DNA of 64,000 bases from Kitasatospora herbaricolor (GTDB taxonomy: Bacteria; Actinomycetota; Actinomycetes; Streptomycetales; Streptomycetaceae). Below the pieces are notes generated by a model that was not told the origin of the DNA, made no database searches, and saw only the letters and a program-made list of their open reading frames with translations. The stretch is taken from assembly GCF_030813695.1 (NCBI RefSeq), contig NZ_JAUSVA010000002.1, positions 2,232,001 through 2,296,000 on the forward strand, given 5' to 3'. A program made the translations under genes and the position numbers. Below are positions 7,840 to 19,320 of the stretch, in pieces (positions within the stretch are counted from its first letter, which is position 1; each line of letters begins with the position of its first letter).

Positions 7840-9558
7840 TCACTCCGCGGCGGCCCCGGTCCGGTCCCGGCCCACCGGCTCCCCCTCTGCCCGCTGCCCG
7901 CCCGCCGGCCCCAGGCCCCCCACCGGCCCGGACCGGGTCTCCCCGAGCAGCCAGGCCGCACCGAGGACGACGGCGGACAGCAGCGCCGCCCCGACCAGGA
8001 CCCCGTGCAGGCCGCTGACCACGGCATCCTGGACGGCCGTGCGGACGGCGGCGGGAACCTCCCGGAGCAGGGCGGGAGTCAGCCGTCCGCCTCCGACCAG
8101 CCGGTCCGCGGCCTCCCGCCCGAGCCGCCCGGCCAGCACGGCGTCCGTCCGGCCGGTGTACACGGCGCCGAGCGCGGCGACCCCGAGCGAGCCGCCGATG
8201 GTGCGGGCCAGCGTGACCGTGCCGGTGGCGGCGCCCATGTCGCGGGGTGCGGCACTGGTCATCGTGCTGAGCATGGTGCTCTGCATGACCAGGCCGATCC
8301 CGACGCCGCTGACCAGGGTGAGCGCCGAGACCAGCGCCGTCGGGGTCTGCCGGCCGAGCAGGAGCAGCAGCAGCGCGCCGGCCAGGGTCAGGGCGCCGCC
8401 GAGCACGGGCGGGCGGCGCTGCCGGGCGCCGGGCCGGTCCAGGTACCGGCCGGTGGCGAGCTGCGCGCCGAGCATGCCGAGCATCAGCGGGAGCAGCAGC
8501 AGGCCGCCGGTGGTCGAGGAGGCGCCCCGGACGAACTGCAGGTACTGCGGCAGGTGGATCATCACGGCGAGCATCACCGCGCCGACCAGGAAGCTGAGCA
8601 GCTGGGAGACGGCGAAGGTGCGGCTGCGGAAGAGCCGGGGCGGGATGACCGGCTCGGCGGCCCGCCGCTCCACCCGGACGAACCAGGCCAGGGCGGCGGC
8701 GCTCACCGCGCCGAGGGCGAGGACCTGCGGTGAGGTCCAGCGGTAGGAGCCGCCGCCCAGGCTGCTGAGCAGGGTGAGCCCGAGAATGGCGACGGTCAGC
8801 AGAGCCGCGCCGGCGAAGTCGATCCGGACGCTGGTCCGGGCGGTCCGCAACCGGATCCCGGTGCCGACGGCCAGCAGGGCCATCGCGCCGACCGGCAGGT
8901 TGACGTAGAACGCCCAGCGCCAGCTCAGGTGGTCGGTGAGGAAGCCGCCGAGCAGCGGCCCGCCGACGAAGGCGACCGGCATCAGCACGCCGATCATGGA
9001 CTGGATCCGCCCGCGGTCCTCGGCGGCCACCAGCACCCCGATGATCGACAGCGCGCCGACCATCAGCCCGCCCGCCCCGAGCCCCTGCACGGCCCGGAAG
9101 GCGATCAGCTGGTTCATGTCCTGGGCCAGGCCGGAGAGGACCGAGCCGGCCAGGAAGATCACCACCGAGGACAGGTAGGCGCCCTTGCGCCCGTACAGAT
9201 CGCCGAGCTTGCCCCAGATCGGCGTGGCCGCGGCCGCGGTCAGCAGGTAGGCCGTCACCACCCAGGAGAGCCGGTCGAGGCCGCCGAGGTCACCCACCAC
9301 GGTGGGGAGGGCGGTGCTGACGATCTGCCCGTCGAGGGTGGCCAGGAAGATGCCGAGCATCAGCCCGAGGATGCCCGGGTAGGGCAGCGGCGGGCGGGCC
9401 GGGTCCGGTGGCACGGCGTTCGCGCCGGTGATGCCGCTCGTCCTCGCCAGATCGCCCATGCCCTTCGTGCCGCCCGGGCCCTGCCCGCCGCTCGCGTCCT
9501 TCGTGCCACCCGGACCCTGCCCGCCGCTCGCGCTCTTCGTGCCGCTCGCGTCCTTCAT
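7840..9558 (-). CDS. DHA2-family (EmrB/QacA type) MFS drug efflux transporter
   Basis: A 572-aa, about 14-helix transporter. Typical motifs are LDGQIVSTALPTVVGDL in helix 1, GKLGDLYGRKGAYLSS (motif A) and an LMPVAFVGGPLLGGFLTDHLSWRWAFYVN segment (antiporter motif C and following loop). Such pumps expel hydrophobic drugs or dyes in exchange for protons. The cytoplasmic N-terminus has two copies of ASGGQGPGGTK in a low-complexity Gly/Ser stretch of about 40 residues. The ATG at 9558 has AGGAG 8 nt upstream; GTG at 9567 is possible. It lies 40 bp behind the FMN-reductase gene, probably in one operon controlled by the divergent TetR at 10403. Confidence 0.92.
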   Translation of the reverse strand: MKDASGTKSASGGQGPGGTKDASGGQGPGGTKGMGDLARTSGITGANAVPPDPARPPLPYPGILGLMLGIFLATLDGQIVSTALPTVVGDLGGLDRLSWVVTAYLLTAAAATPIWGKLGDLYGRKGAYLSSVVIFLAGSVLSGLAQDMNQLIAFRAVQGLGAGGLMVGALSIIGVLVAAEDRGRIQSMIGVLMPVAFVGGPLLGGFLTDHLSWRWAFYVNLPVGAMALLAVGTGIRLRTARTSVRIDFAGAALLTVAILGLTLLSSLGGGSYRWTSPQVLALGAVSAAALAWFVRVERRAAEPVIPPRLFRSRTFAVSQLLSFLVGAVMLAVMIHLPQYLQFVRGASSTTGGLLLLPLMLGMLGAQLATGRYLDRPGARQRRPPVLGGALTLAGALLLLLLGRQTPTALVSALTLVSGVGIGLVMQSTMLSTMTSAAPRDMGAATGTVTLARTIGGSLGVAALGAVYTGRTDAVLAGRLGREAADRLVGGGRLTPALLREVPAAVRTAVQDAVVSGLHGVLVGAALLSAVVLGAAWLLGETRSGPVGGLGPAGGQRAEGEPVGRDRTGAAAE

Positions 9559-9598
9559 GCCGTTCACTCCTGTCCCCTCGGTCCGGTGGCCGGCGCCG

Positions 9599-10288
9599 TC
9601 AGGCGGTGTAGGGGCGCAGGCGCTTGGCCTCGCGCAGGGCGTGGGCCCACCAGGCCAGCTGGTCGAGCATGGACTTGGCGGCGCCGTCGGCGGCCGGGTC
9701 GAGCACCTGGCCGTCGGCGTCGAACTTGTCGCCGTAGTCGTGGAAGCTGACGGTCTCGCGGACGGTGACGGCGTGCAGTTCGGCCAGCACCGGCCGCAGT
9801 TGCTCGACGGCCCGCAGGCCACCGGAGCGCCCGCCGTACGAGACGAAGCCGACCGGCTTGGCGTGCCACTGGTGGGTGTGGAAGTCGATGGCGTTCTTCA
9901 GCGGCGCCGGGAAGCTGTGGTTGTACTCGGGCGTGACGATCACGAAGGCGTCGGCGCTCTCCAGTCGCGGCGACACGGCGGCGAACTGCGCCTGGACGTC
10001 GGCGGGCAGCGGCGCGCCGAAGGCCGGGAAGGCGCTGGGCAGCGGGGTCGCGACCAGGTCGACGAGGTCCGTCTCCAGTCCCCCGCGTTCGGCGGCCCGG
10101 CGGAGCAGCCAGTCCGCGACGACGGGGCCGAACCGGCCCGCCCTGGTGCTGCCGAGGACGACCGCGACCCGCAGCCGGTCCTCGCCCGGGCCGGCCGGTT
10201 CGCCCGCCGCTGCCGCGGCGGTCACGTCCCGCTGAACGGTCACGTCCCGCTGATCGGCCGCCCGCGCCGTTCGGTGCGTCGTGGTCAT
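9599..10288 (-). CDS. NADPH-dependent FMN reductase (flavodoxin-like)
   Basis: A 229-aa protein. After a roughly 40-residue Ala/Thr-rich extension with a duplicated QRDVT, the flavodoxin-like core begins: VAVVLGSTRAGRFGPVVADW (FMN phosphate loop), FVIVTPEYNHSFPAPLKNAID (the PEYN signature) and KPVGFVSYGGRSGGLRAVEQL. These enzymes reduce flavin or quinones with NAD(P)H. The ATG at 10288 is preceded by GAGGGGG. It is first in a two-gene operon with the MFS pump and divergent from TetR, which suggests joint detoxification by reduction and export. Confidence 0.9.
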   Translation of the reverse strand: MTTTHRTARAADQRDVTVQRDVTAAAAAGEPAGPGEDRLRVAVVLGSTRAGRFGPVVADWLLRRAAERGGLETDLVDLVATPLPSAFPAFGAPLPADVQAQFAAVSPRLESADAFVIVTPEYNHSFPAPLKNAIDFHTHQWHAKPVGFVSYGGRSGGLRAVEQLRPVLAELHAVTVRETVSFHDYGDKFDADGQVLDPAADGAAKSMLDQLAWWAHALREAKRLRPYTA

Positions 10289-10305
10289 GGGAATCCCCCT
10301 CGATG

Positions 10306-10376
10306 TGTACGCCGTATCGATCGAGATACAACGTACACAGCAGTATGTACGTTGTCTACTGCTGATACGCTGTACA
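10306..10376. promoter_or_regulatory. Overlapping palindromes, likely TetR operators
   Basis: The 114-bp gap between the FMN reductase and TetR genes carries repeated TGTAC half-sites. An imperfect 32-bp dyad spans 10306-10337 (TGTACG...GTATC / GATAC...CGTACA), another spans 10346-10376, and a 9-bp perfect inverted repeat (10328-10336 with 10347-10355) bridges them. This AT-richer stretch is the natural place for both divergent promoters, so the TetR protein very likely represses itself and the reductase/pump operon here. Confidence 0.75.
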
Positions 10377-10402
10377 CAGACCCCCGGACAGAGGAGCCCG
10401 CC

Positions 10403-11149
10403 ATGCCCGCCGACCAGCAACCGGACAGCCGGGCCAAGGGCGAGGAGAAGCCCCTGACCTCGCTCTGGGAGCGGCTGGAACGCCCGGCGCCCGCCCCGCG
10501 CTCCACCCTCACCCCGGAGCGGATCGCCGCCGTCGCGGTCGGCGTGGCCGACGCCGAAGGCCTCGACGCCGTCACCATGCGCCGGCTGGCCACCGAGTTG
10601 GGCGTGGCCCCGATGGCCGCCTACCGGTACGTCTCCGGCAAGGACGAACTCCTGGAACTGATGGTCGACTTCGTCTACGGCGAGCTGGCCCCCGCCGGGA
10701 CCGGCGCCGACTGGCGGGAGGTCATGCGCACGCTGGCCCTACGGACCAGGGCCCTGCTGCTGGACCACCCCTGGATGGCCCAGGCCTCGGTCCTCGCCCT
10801 GACCCCGAACCAGCTGGCCGTACCGGAACGGGTCCTGACGGCGCTCGACGACCTCGGCCTCGACGCCGACCGGATGATGGCCGTCTTCCGCACCGTGACG
10901 GCGTACGCCAAGGGCGCGGCCGAGGCCGAGGTCGACCTGCTCCGGGAGATGCGCAAGCGGGGCTGGACCAGCGGGCACGACACCCGGACGGGGCTGGCCC
11001 CGCAGATGACCTGGCTGATGAGCACCGGCCGCTACCCGGCCTTCCACCGGTACGCCCTGAACGCCACCCGCAAGGACGACCCGCAGTGGCAGTTCGAGAC
11101 CGGGCTGGACTGCGTCCTCGACGGCATCGCCGCCCGGATGGGCATCTGA
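10403..11149 (+). CDS. TetR-family repressor with TetR-C-like domain
   Basis: A 248-aa protein. The N-terminal HTH (residues about 37-85) contains AVGVADAEGLDAVTMRRLAT and ELGVAPMAAYRYVSGKDEL, which has the TetR recognition helix (MAAYRYV). The rest (residues 100-245) is helical ligand-binding domain of the TetR class C-terminal type, with HPWMAQ and a late ending FETGLDCVLDGIAARMGI. GAGGAG lies 6 bases before the ATG. Divergence from a reductase/efflux operon with shared palindromes makes it the local repressor; the inducer is unknown. Confidence 0.9.
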   Translation: MPADQQPDSRAKGEEKPLTSLWERLERPAPAPRSTLTPERIAAVAVGVADAEGLDAVTMRRLATELGVAPMAAYRYVSGKDELLELMVDFVYGELAPAGTGADWREVMRTLALRTRALLLDHPWMAQASVLALTPNQLAVPERVLTALDDLGLDADRMMAVFRTVTAYAKGAAEAEVDLLREMRKRGWTSGHDTRTGLAPQMTWLMSTGRYPAFHRYALNATRKDDPQWQFETGLDCVLDGIAARMGI

Positions 11150-11200
11150 CCCGGCCTGGCCGGGACGGACGGCCCGAAGGCCACGGGAACGGGAACGGGA

Positions 11201-11233
11201 ACGGGCCGGCGGACGAGGTGTCCGCCGGCCCGT
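11201..11233. terminator. Bidirectional terminator between TetR and tex
   Basis: Perfect 14-bp inverted repeat (11201-11214 / 11220-11233), 5-nt loop, between the convergent stops at 11149 and 11272. Just before it an AACGGG hexamer is repeated three times (11187-11204). Confidence 0.85.
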
Positions 11234-11271
11234 TGCCGATGCCGTTCCGTGCTGCTGCGGTGCGGCAGTGC

Positions 11272-13725
<2,454 letters not shown>

Positions 13726-13766
13726 TAGCCGGTCACCTTCTCCAGTGTCGCCGCGTTGCCGGCGCC

Positions 13767-13792
13767 GTACGCCCAGCATGTACGCCCAGCAT
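13767..13792. repeat. Two tandem copies of a 13-bp unit upstream of tex
   Basis: The unit GTACGCCCAGCAT occurs twice head to tail, 13767-13779 and 13780-13792, in the 181-bp gap between tex and the PPOX gene, 42 bp before the tex start. It may be a paired binding site or a slipped duplication. Confidence 0.7.
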
Positions 13793-13906
13793 TCTGGCAG
13801 CCCCGGGGCCGCGCGCGGCGCCCGACATCCGTTCGCCCCCGTCGAACCTTCCCGGCACCCATGTCCGCGCCCGGGGCCGCGCCGCCGCCCCCGTACACTT
13901 CCGCCC

Positions 13907-14308
13907 ATGGACGCCACGCCCGAGCAGCTCGAACGCATCATCCGCCTCGCCGCCGGGAGCTATCTGCTGGTGACCACGTACAAGAAGGACGGCAGCACCG
14001 TCGCCACCCCCGTCTGGGTCGTCCGCGACGGCAACGCCCTCGGCATCTGGACGGTCGCCGACTCCTGGAAGGTCAAGCGGATCCGCAACCGCGCCGACGT
14101 CCTGGTCGGCCCCTGCGACGTCCGCGGCAACCCCACCGGCGAGTCCGTCCCCGCCACCGCCGAGATCCTCTCCCCCGCCGCGACCGCCGCCTACCGCACC
14201 CTGCTGCGCCGCAAGTACGGCCTCCTCGGCGTGCTGACCCTGGCCGGAAGCAAGCTGCGCCGGGGCGACCAGGGGACGGTCGGGATCCGGATCACGCTCG
14301 CGGGGTGA
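13907..14308 (+). CDS. PPOX-class (F420- or FMN-binding) split-barrel oxidoreductase
   Basis: A 133-aa protein of the pyridoxamine-phosphate-oxidase-like fold. Signature pieces are [51 protein letters not shown] and [10 protein letters not shown]. Actinobacterial members of this size (Rv1155/Rv2074 type) use deazaflavin F420 to reduce small substrates. The cofactor cannot be decided here, but two F420-reductase-like genes occur later in this window. It is divergent from tex. Confidence 0.85.
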   Translation: MDATPEQLERIIRLAAGSYLLVTTYKKDGSTVATPVWVVRDGNALGIWTVADSWKVKRIRNRADVLVGPCDVRGNPTGESVPATAEILSPAATAAYRTLLRRKYGLLGVLTLAGSKLRRGDQGTVGIRITLAG

Positions 14309-14321
14309 GGGGGCCGGCGGG

Positions 14322-14339
14322 CCGGGCCTCGCGGCCCGG
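14322..14339. terminator. Short GC hairpin after the PPOX gene
   Basis: A 7-bp perfect inverted repeat (14322-14328 / 14333-14339) with a 4-nt loop, 14 bp after the stop. Plausible but short. Confidence 0.4.
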
Positions 14340-14844
14340 ACCGCGCCCGGCAGGGCCGCGCCGCGGCGCCCGTCAGCACTGCGCCCGGGCCTCCGCGAGG
14401 GCCTGGAGAGTGTCGGGCGCTCCTGGGCAGCACGAGGGCGGCGCGTCGCCGCGGTCCGGGTACGGATCGTGGCCGCCGTGATTGCCTCCTCGTAGCACCT
14501 CCCGCCCGTGGAGACCTCGCCAGGTCGACGGGGGGCTGCGCGACGAGACGGGGAATCGCGAACTGGCGCTCCATGGCCGTCGCTTGAGCAAATCCTGGGC
14601 AATTCCCAGTGGGCCGACGAAGCGCGTTTCAAGGCTTTTCTCCATGGACTCTTCACCGGGCGGTGGATCGAAAGTCCGCCATGTGACGCACGCCACATCG
14701 ACCCCATTGGCTGTCATGGTCCATCAATTCAGACATATCGCGAACATATGCGTTGACTGCTGATCATTCCGCCTGAAACTGTGCGGCTGTCCTCCGCGCG
14801 CACCATCTGCCGGGGACCGACCGAGCCGACGACCAGGGGAACCC
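14340..14844. other. 505-bp region without a confident gene, partly of lower GC
   Basis: No gene is convincing here. The part 14570-14780 is distinctly less GC-rich than its surroundings. A plus-strand frame (14508-14756) contains a protein-like stretch, SLEQILGNSQWADEARFKAF, which has the look of a helical protein fragment, but flanking sequence in the frame is poor. Possibly a decayed gene plus the promoter of the following large secreted protein. Confidence 0.5.
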
Positions 14845-17800
14845 GTGCACAGAACACCCAGGCCCGCGACCGGCCGTCCGTGGCCGACGGACCGTCCGTC
14901 CCGATCACGGCCGAAGCACCTCCGGGCCGGATCGGTGACCGCCGTCCTGTCGCTGGCCGCAGGCCTGCTCTCGCTCGCCCCGATCGCCGCGCAGGCGGCC
15001 GGCGCCACGGACTTCCAGGCGGCGGTGCAGGCGTCGGACGCCAGGCACAGCGGCGAACTGTTGTCCCCGCGACCCGCCGACCTGGCCGTCGCCGAGGCGA
15101 AGAGGACCGGCAAGGACGTACCGATCCCCTCCCTGACCGACGAGTTCAGCACGTCGTTCGCCACTCCCACCGGAAAGATCCGGCAGGAACAGCACATGGA
15201 CGCGCAGCGCACCAAGCGCTCGGACGGCAGCTGGGCAGCGTTGGACGACAGTCTGGTGCGGCAGGCGGACGGCTCGCTGGCCCCTGCGGCGGCGAGCGAG
15301 CGGCTCGTCATCTCGGGCGGTGGCACCGGTCCCCTGGCGACGATGACCACCGAGGACGGCAAGCAGCTCGCGGTCGGCTCGCCCTTCCCCGGCGCGCTGC
15401 CCGTCCCGGCAGTGAGCGGCAACAGCGCCCTGTTCAGGTCGGTGGCCCCGGACACCGACCTGAAGGTGACGGCCACCAAGTTCGGCGGCTACACCACCGT
15501 CCTGGTGCTGCACACCCCCACGGCGGCCGCGAACCCGGCCGTCCGGTCGCTCAGCTTCCCCGCCACGGCCGTGGGGTTGGAGCTCTCCTCCGCCCCGGAC
15601 GGAAGCCTTCGGGCGACCAGCGGGGACGACACCGTGTTCACCGCGCCCACCCCGCGGATGTGGTCGGCGGCGGCCCCTGCGGGCGCGGCGGCCAAGCCGG
15701 CCGGAAGCGCCACCGCACAGGGCGCCGAGGACGCGCCCGGCGCGGGGTCCGGGCCGGGCGGCGCGAACAAGCAGGCGCCGGACACCCGCAGCACCTCCGG
15801 TGGACCGGGCCCGAGGGCCACCACGGCGGAGATCCCGATCACGGCGAGCGCGGACGCGAAGGGCAAGGGCGCCATCAGGCTGTCGCCGGGCCCCGAGTTG
15901 CTGGACGGCGCTAACACCAAGTACCCGATCTACGTCGACCCCTCCTGGTCGAACGACGCCCGCGGCAAGAGCCACCACGCCTGGGTGATGTCGGGCCGGA
16001 CCGACACCGGCAACTTCGACCGGACCGGCTCCGCCGACCACGACCACCCCGGCGTCGGTTACCAGGGCTGGGAGGCACCCAAGGGTGTCGAGCGGGCACT
16101 GTACGAGTTCGACATCAGCGGCTACCTTCCCGACACCGCGGTCAGCTACGCCAACCTGCACGTCTCGCAGTACGTCTCCTCGGACTGGTCCTGCACCACG
16201 GCCTACCCCGTGAACGTGTACCGGGCCGAGGCCTTCGACAGCAAGGTCAACTGGAACAACCACGCCGTCCGCGAGTGGGTGGCAGGCCAGAACGTCCCCG
16301 GCAACGGCACCAACTCCGCCTGCTACAACGACCTCGGCGTCGACTTCAACGTCACCGCGCCGATGCGCGGCGCACTGGCGGACACCGGGAAGCCGCTGGC
16401 CTTCGCCCTGCTCGGCAAGGAAGGCACCGGTGACCGGACGGGCTTCAAGCGCTTCGCCTGGGACGCCGTCCTGTCCACCGAGTACGACCACGTGCCGCTG
16501 ACGCCGGGCGACCCCATGGCCCGCCCCACGCCGCACCGGGTCACGGCCGCGAGCAACGACGCCTGCTGGAACGCCCCGCTGTCCTCGTACGGCTGGATCA
16601 CCGACACGACGGTCACCCTGACCTCGACGGTCAGCAGCCACAACCAGCCGAGGCTCACCGAGTTCGTCAACCTCTGGGACAACTCCGTCGCGGGCTCGCC
16701 GGGGGTGGCCGCCGGCTGGTCGGACTTCGTCCCCAACGGCAGCCGCGCCGCCTACGCCGTGCCCCGTGGCGCGTTGAAGGACGGCCACCACTACGGCTGG
16801 CAGACCCAGGGCGACGACGGCCTGCTCCGCGGTCCCGGCAGCGCCGTCTGCCACTTCGCGGTCGACACCACCCCGCCGGCCGTCGCGTTCGGTGCCTTCA
16901 CCGACCTCAACACCCAGTTCCCGCCGTCGGGCAGCGGGCAGTTCACCAAACTGCACCTGGGCGACACCGGCCACTTCCCGTTCACCGCCTCCGACCCGAA
17001 CCCCTCCGGGCTGCTCGCGTCCGGCGTCTCCTGCGTCCGCTGGGGGTACGACCCGCAGCTGCCGGAGGACGCGTCCGACCAGGTCTGCGGCACCCCGCTG
17101 AGCGTCACGGACATCACCACCAAGCCCGTGCGGTGGGGCACCAACACCCTCTACCTGAGGGTGTACGACGAGGCCGGGAACATGTCCCGGACGGAGTCGT
17201 ACTCCTTCTACGTGCCGCCGGCCCTGGGCACGGCCGCGTACGGCGACATCACCGGCGACGCGCGTCCCGACATCATCACCGCGGATGCGGCGGGCAACCT
17301 GGTGACCTACGGCCCCGGCACCGAGCCGGGCACCGCCAGGACCGAACCGACCAGCACGGCAGCGGTCGTCGATCAGGCACCGGAAGCACCGGGGAACGTC
17401 CCGCACTCCTGGGCCAACTTCCGTGTCACGCACCGTGGTTCGATGAAACAGGGCGCCAGGAATGACGATCTGTTCGTGCATCGTGACGGCGGTGACACGC
17501 TGTACTACTTCATGAACTCCCCCTGGCAACAAGGCCACTTCGACCTGGGAAGCGCCACCACCCTGACCCGGCCGAACTGCGTCGACCTCGCCGCCTGCCC
17601 GGGCTACGCCCAGGACCAGAACTGGCAGTACACCTCCCAGATCACCCCGATCGGTGCCGCCGTGCCGACCCGCACCCCCAGCAGGGACGCCATCGGCGCC
17701 ACCGGTTTCCTGGCCGTCGAGGGTGCCGACCTCTGGTACTTCCCGCCATTGGCAGGAACCAGCCTGCGCTCGCCCCTGCGGGTCTCCGCAGGCCTCTGGG

Positions 17801-19230
17801 ACAACGTCGACCTGATGATCCCGGGCAACACGCTCGCCGCCGGCCCCGCCGGATCCGCCGCCGCCCCCGCCCTGTGGGCCCGGGCCCGCACCAGCGCCGG
17901 CGGCCGCACGGCGGGCGACATCCACCAGTACGCCCTGACCGTCGAGACCCGTACCGACGAGTGGGGCGCCTACACCGTCGTCTCGGGCGTGACCGCTAGT
18001 CCGGCCACGAGCATCGGCAGCGGCTTCACCACCGCGGCCTACCCCGTGGTCGGCGCCGACGGCGACCAGACCGACGACGCCGATCCCGTCCCCGATCTCT
18101 GGGGCAAGGACAGCAGCGGGTCCCTGCACATCTTCCCGGGAGTCGTCACCGACAAGCAGGTCAGTTCGATCGGCGCCGACTTCTACGCCGGCAAGACCCG
18201 GACACCCGACTTTCAGCTGAAGCTCAAGGGGGACGCGACCGCCAGACCCGCCGGGATCGGCACCACCGCCTCCGGACTGGCCTTCACCGAGGACAGCGTC
18301 AACGGCATCGCCACCAAGGTCGCCACCTTCAACGGCAACAACTCCGTCCTCGCCACCACCTCACCCGTCATCGACACCCGCCAGAGCTTCACCATCAGCA
18401 CCTGGGCGAGGTCCACGGGTGTCGGCAGCGTCCTCGCGAGCCAGGACACCGTCCACGCCAGCAGCTTCATCCTCTGGAGCGAGGGCACCGGCGGAGCCTG
18501 GCGATTTGGCCTCGCCACCGCGGACGACTACAACTGGCCCTACCAGTACACCGACATCACCAACAGCGCCGCACTCGTGCAGAGCGGCAAGTGGACCCGG
18601 CTCACCGCCACCTACAACGCCACCACCGGCGGGATGAGCCTCTACGTGGACGGCGTCCTGGCCGGCAGCTCCTACCACAGCGCCGCCACCAGCCCCGCGC
18701 CCAGCGGCAACCTCGTGCTGGGCCGCTACAAGTACCAGGGAGCGCCGACCGTCAGCTTCAGCGGCAGCCTCAGTGACTTCGCGGTCTACAACACCGCACT
18801 GCCCGACGCCCCCAGCACCACGTCCGTCCGTCACGCCTCCAGCGACCGCTGCCTGGACGTCCCCGGCAACGACACCGCCCAGGGTGTCCGGATCCTTGCC
18901 TGCAACAACAGCCCCGCCCAGAGCTTCACCCTGAACCCCGCCACCGGCAGCATCACCGCCGGCGGCAAGTGCCTCGACATCACCGGCGGCGGTACCGCGA
19001 ACGGAACCGGTATCGGCCTCGGGACGTGCTCCCCCGGAGCCGTGAACCAGACCTGGACCCCCCGGGCCGACGGCAGCCTCCGCAACCCCGGCTCGGGCCG
19101 GTGCCTCGACCTCCCGAACAACGACATCACCCAGGGGAATCGCCTGGCACTCTTCGACTGCAACGGCAGCCCCGCACAGACCTGGAGCATCCTCACCGCC
19201 AAGACCCCTGTGCTGCCCGTCAACCCCTGA
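14845..19230 (+). CDS. Large secreted multidomain protein: Rhs-type N-terminus, DNRLRE, LamG and ricin-type lectin domains
   Basis: A 1461-aa protein. Residues 28-52 form a signal peptide (VTAVLSLAAGLLSLAPIAAQ) after a long basic start. Residues about 75-260 resemble the N-terminal part of secreted wall-associated/Rhs-like proteins (TDEFSTSFATPTGKIRQEQH, SDGSWAALDDSLVRQADG). Residues about 350-560 match a DNRLRE beta domain (YPIYVDPSW, LYEFDISG). A VCBS-like GDITGDARPDIITAD lies near 805. Residues about 1145-1325 form a LamG/concanavalin-like domain (SFTISTWARS), and 1328-1458 a ricin B trefoil (RCLDVPGNDTAQG, CLDLPNNDITQGN). There are no YD repeats or toxin end, so it is not an Rhs toxin. 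It is likely a cell-surface or polymer-binding protein. AGGGGA precedes the GTG. Confidence 0.85.
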   Translation: MHRTPRPATGRPWPTDRPSRSRPKHLRAGSVTAVLSLAAGLLSLAPIAAQAAGATDFQAAVQASDARHSGELLSPRPADLAVAEAKRTGKDVPIPSLTDEFSTSFATPTGKIRQEQHMDAQRTKRSDGSWAALDDSLVRQADGSLAPAAASERLVISGGGTGPLATMTTEDGKQLAVGSPFPGALPVPAVSGNSALFRSVAPDTDLKVTATKFGGYTTVLVLHTPTAAANPAVRSLSFPATAVGLELSSAPDGSLRATSGDDTVFTAPTPRMWSAAAPAGAAAKPAGSATAQGAEDAPGAGSGPGGANKQAPDTRSTSGGPGPRATTAEIPITASADAKGKGAIRLSPGPELLDGANTKYPIYVDPSWSNDARGKSHHAWVMSGRTDTGNFDRTGSADHDHPGVGYQGWEAPKGVERALYEFDISGYLPDTAVSYANLHVSQYVSSDWSCTTAYPVNVYRAEAFDSKVNWNNHAVREWVAGQNVPGNGTNSACYNDLGVDFNVTAPMRGALADTGKPLAFALLGKEGTGDRTGFKRFAWDAVLSTEYDHVPLTPGDPMARPTPHRVTAASNDACWNAPLSSYGWITDTTVTLTSTVSSHNQPRLTEFVNLWDNSVAGSPGVAAGWSDFVPNGSRAAYAVPRGALKDGHHYGWQTQGDDGLLRGPGSAVCHFAVDTTPPAVAFGAFTDLNTQFPPSGSGQFTKLHLGDTGHFPFTASDPNPSGLLASGVSCVRWGYDPQLPEDASDQVCGTPLSVTDITTKPVRWGTNTLYLRVYDEAGNMSRTESYSFYVPPALGTAAYGDITGDARPDIITADAAGNLVTYGPGTEPGTARTEPTSTAAVVDQAPEAPGNVPHSWANFRVTHRGSMKQGARNDDLFVHRDGGDTLYYFMNSPWQQGHFDLGSATTLTRPNCVDLAACPGYAQDQNWQYTSQITPIGAAVPTRTPSRDAIGATGFLAVEGADLWYFPPLAGTSLRSPLRVSAGLWDNVDLMIPGNTLAAGPAGSAAAPALWARARTSAGGRTAGDIHQYALTVETRTDEWGAYTVVSGVTASPATSIGSGFTTAAYPVVGADGDQTDDADPVPDLWGKDSSGSLHIFPGVVTDKQVSSIGADFYAGKTRTPDFQLKLKGDATARPAGIGTTASGLAFTEDSVNGIATKVATFNGNNSVLATTSPVIDTRQSFTISTWARSTGVGSVLASQDTVHASSFILWSEGTGGAWRFGLATADDYNWPYQYTDITNSAALVQSGKWTRLTATYNATTGGMSLYVDGVLAGSSYHSAATSPAPSGNLVLGRYKYQGAPTVSFSGSLSDFAVYNTALPDAPSTTSVRHASSDRCLDVPGNDTAQGVRILACNNSPAQSFTLNPATGSITAGGKCLDITGGGTANGTGIGLGTCSPGAVNQTWTPRADGSLRNPGSGRCLDLPNNDITQGNRLALFDCNGSPAQTWSILTAKTPVLPVNP

Positions 19231-19269
19231 CGCCCGCACACCGGTAGCACCGGCACCGAAGAGACGGCA

Positions 19270-19301
19270 GGGCCCGCGGCGCACCTTCGCGCCGCGGGCC
19301 C
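19270..19301. terminator. Bidirectional terminator
   Basis: Perfect 13-bp inverted repeat (19270-19282 / 19289-19301), 6-nt loop, between the convergent stops at 19230 and 19321. Confidence 0.85.
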
Positions 19302-19320
19302 GGCCCGTTCCCGGCCGGCG

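Noticed and set aside
14508..14756. 82-aa plus-strand gene with a helical stretch
   Set aside because: Only about 30 residues look like protein; no ribosome site and the flanks are poor, so it is listed only as a possible remnant.
14905..18129. A 1074-codon open frame antisense to the large secreted protein
   Set aside because: It lacks any domain and reads as a repetitive Gly/Val/Asp/Arg mixture; this is the normal shadow of a high-GC coding strand.
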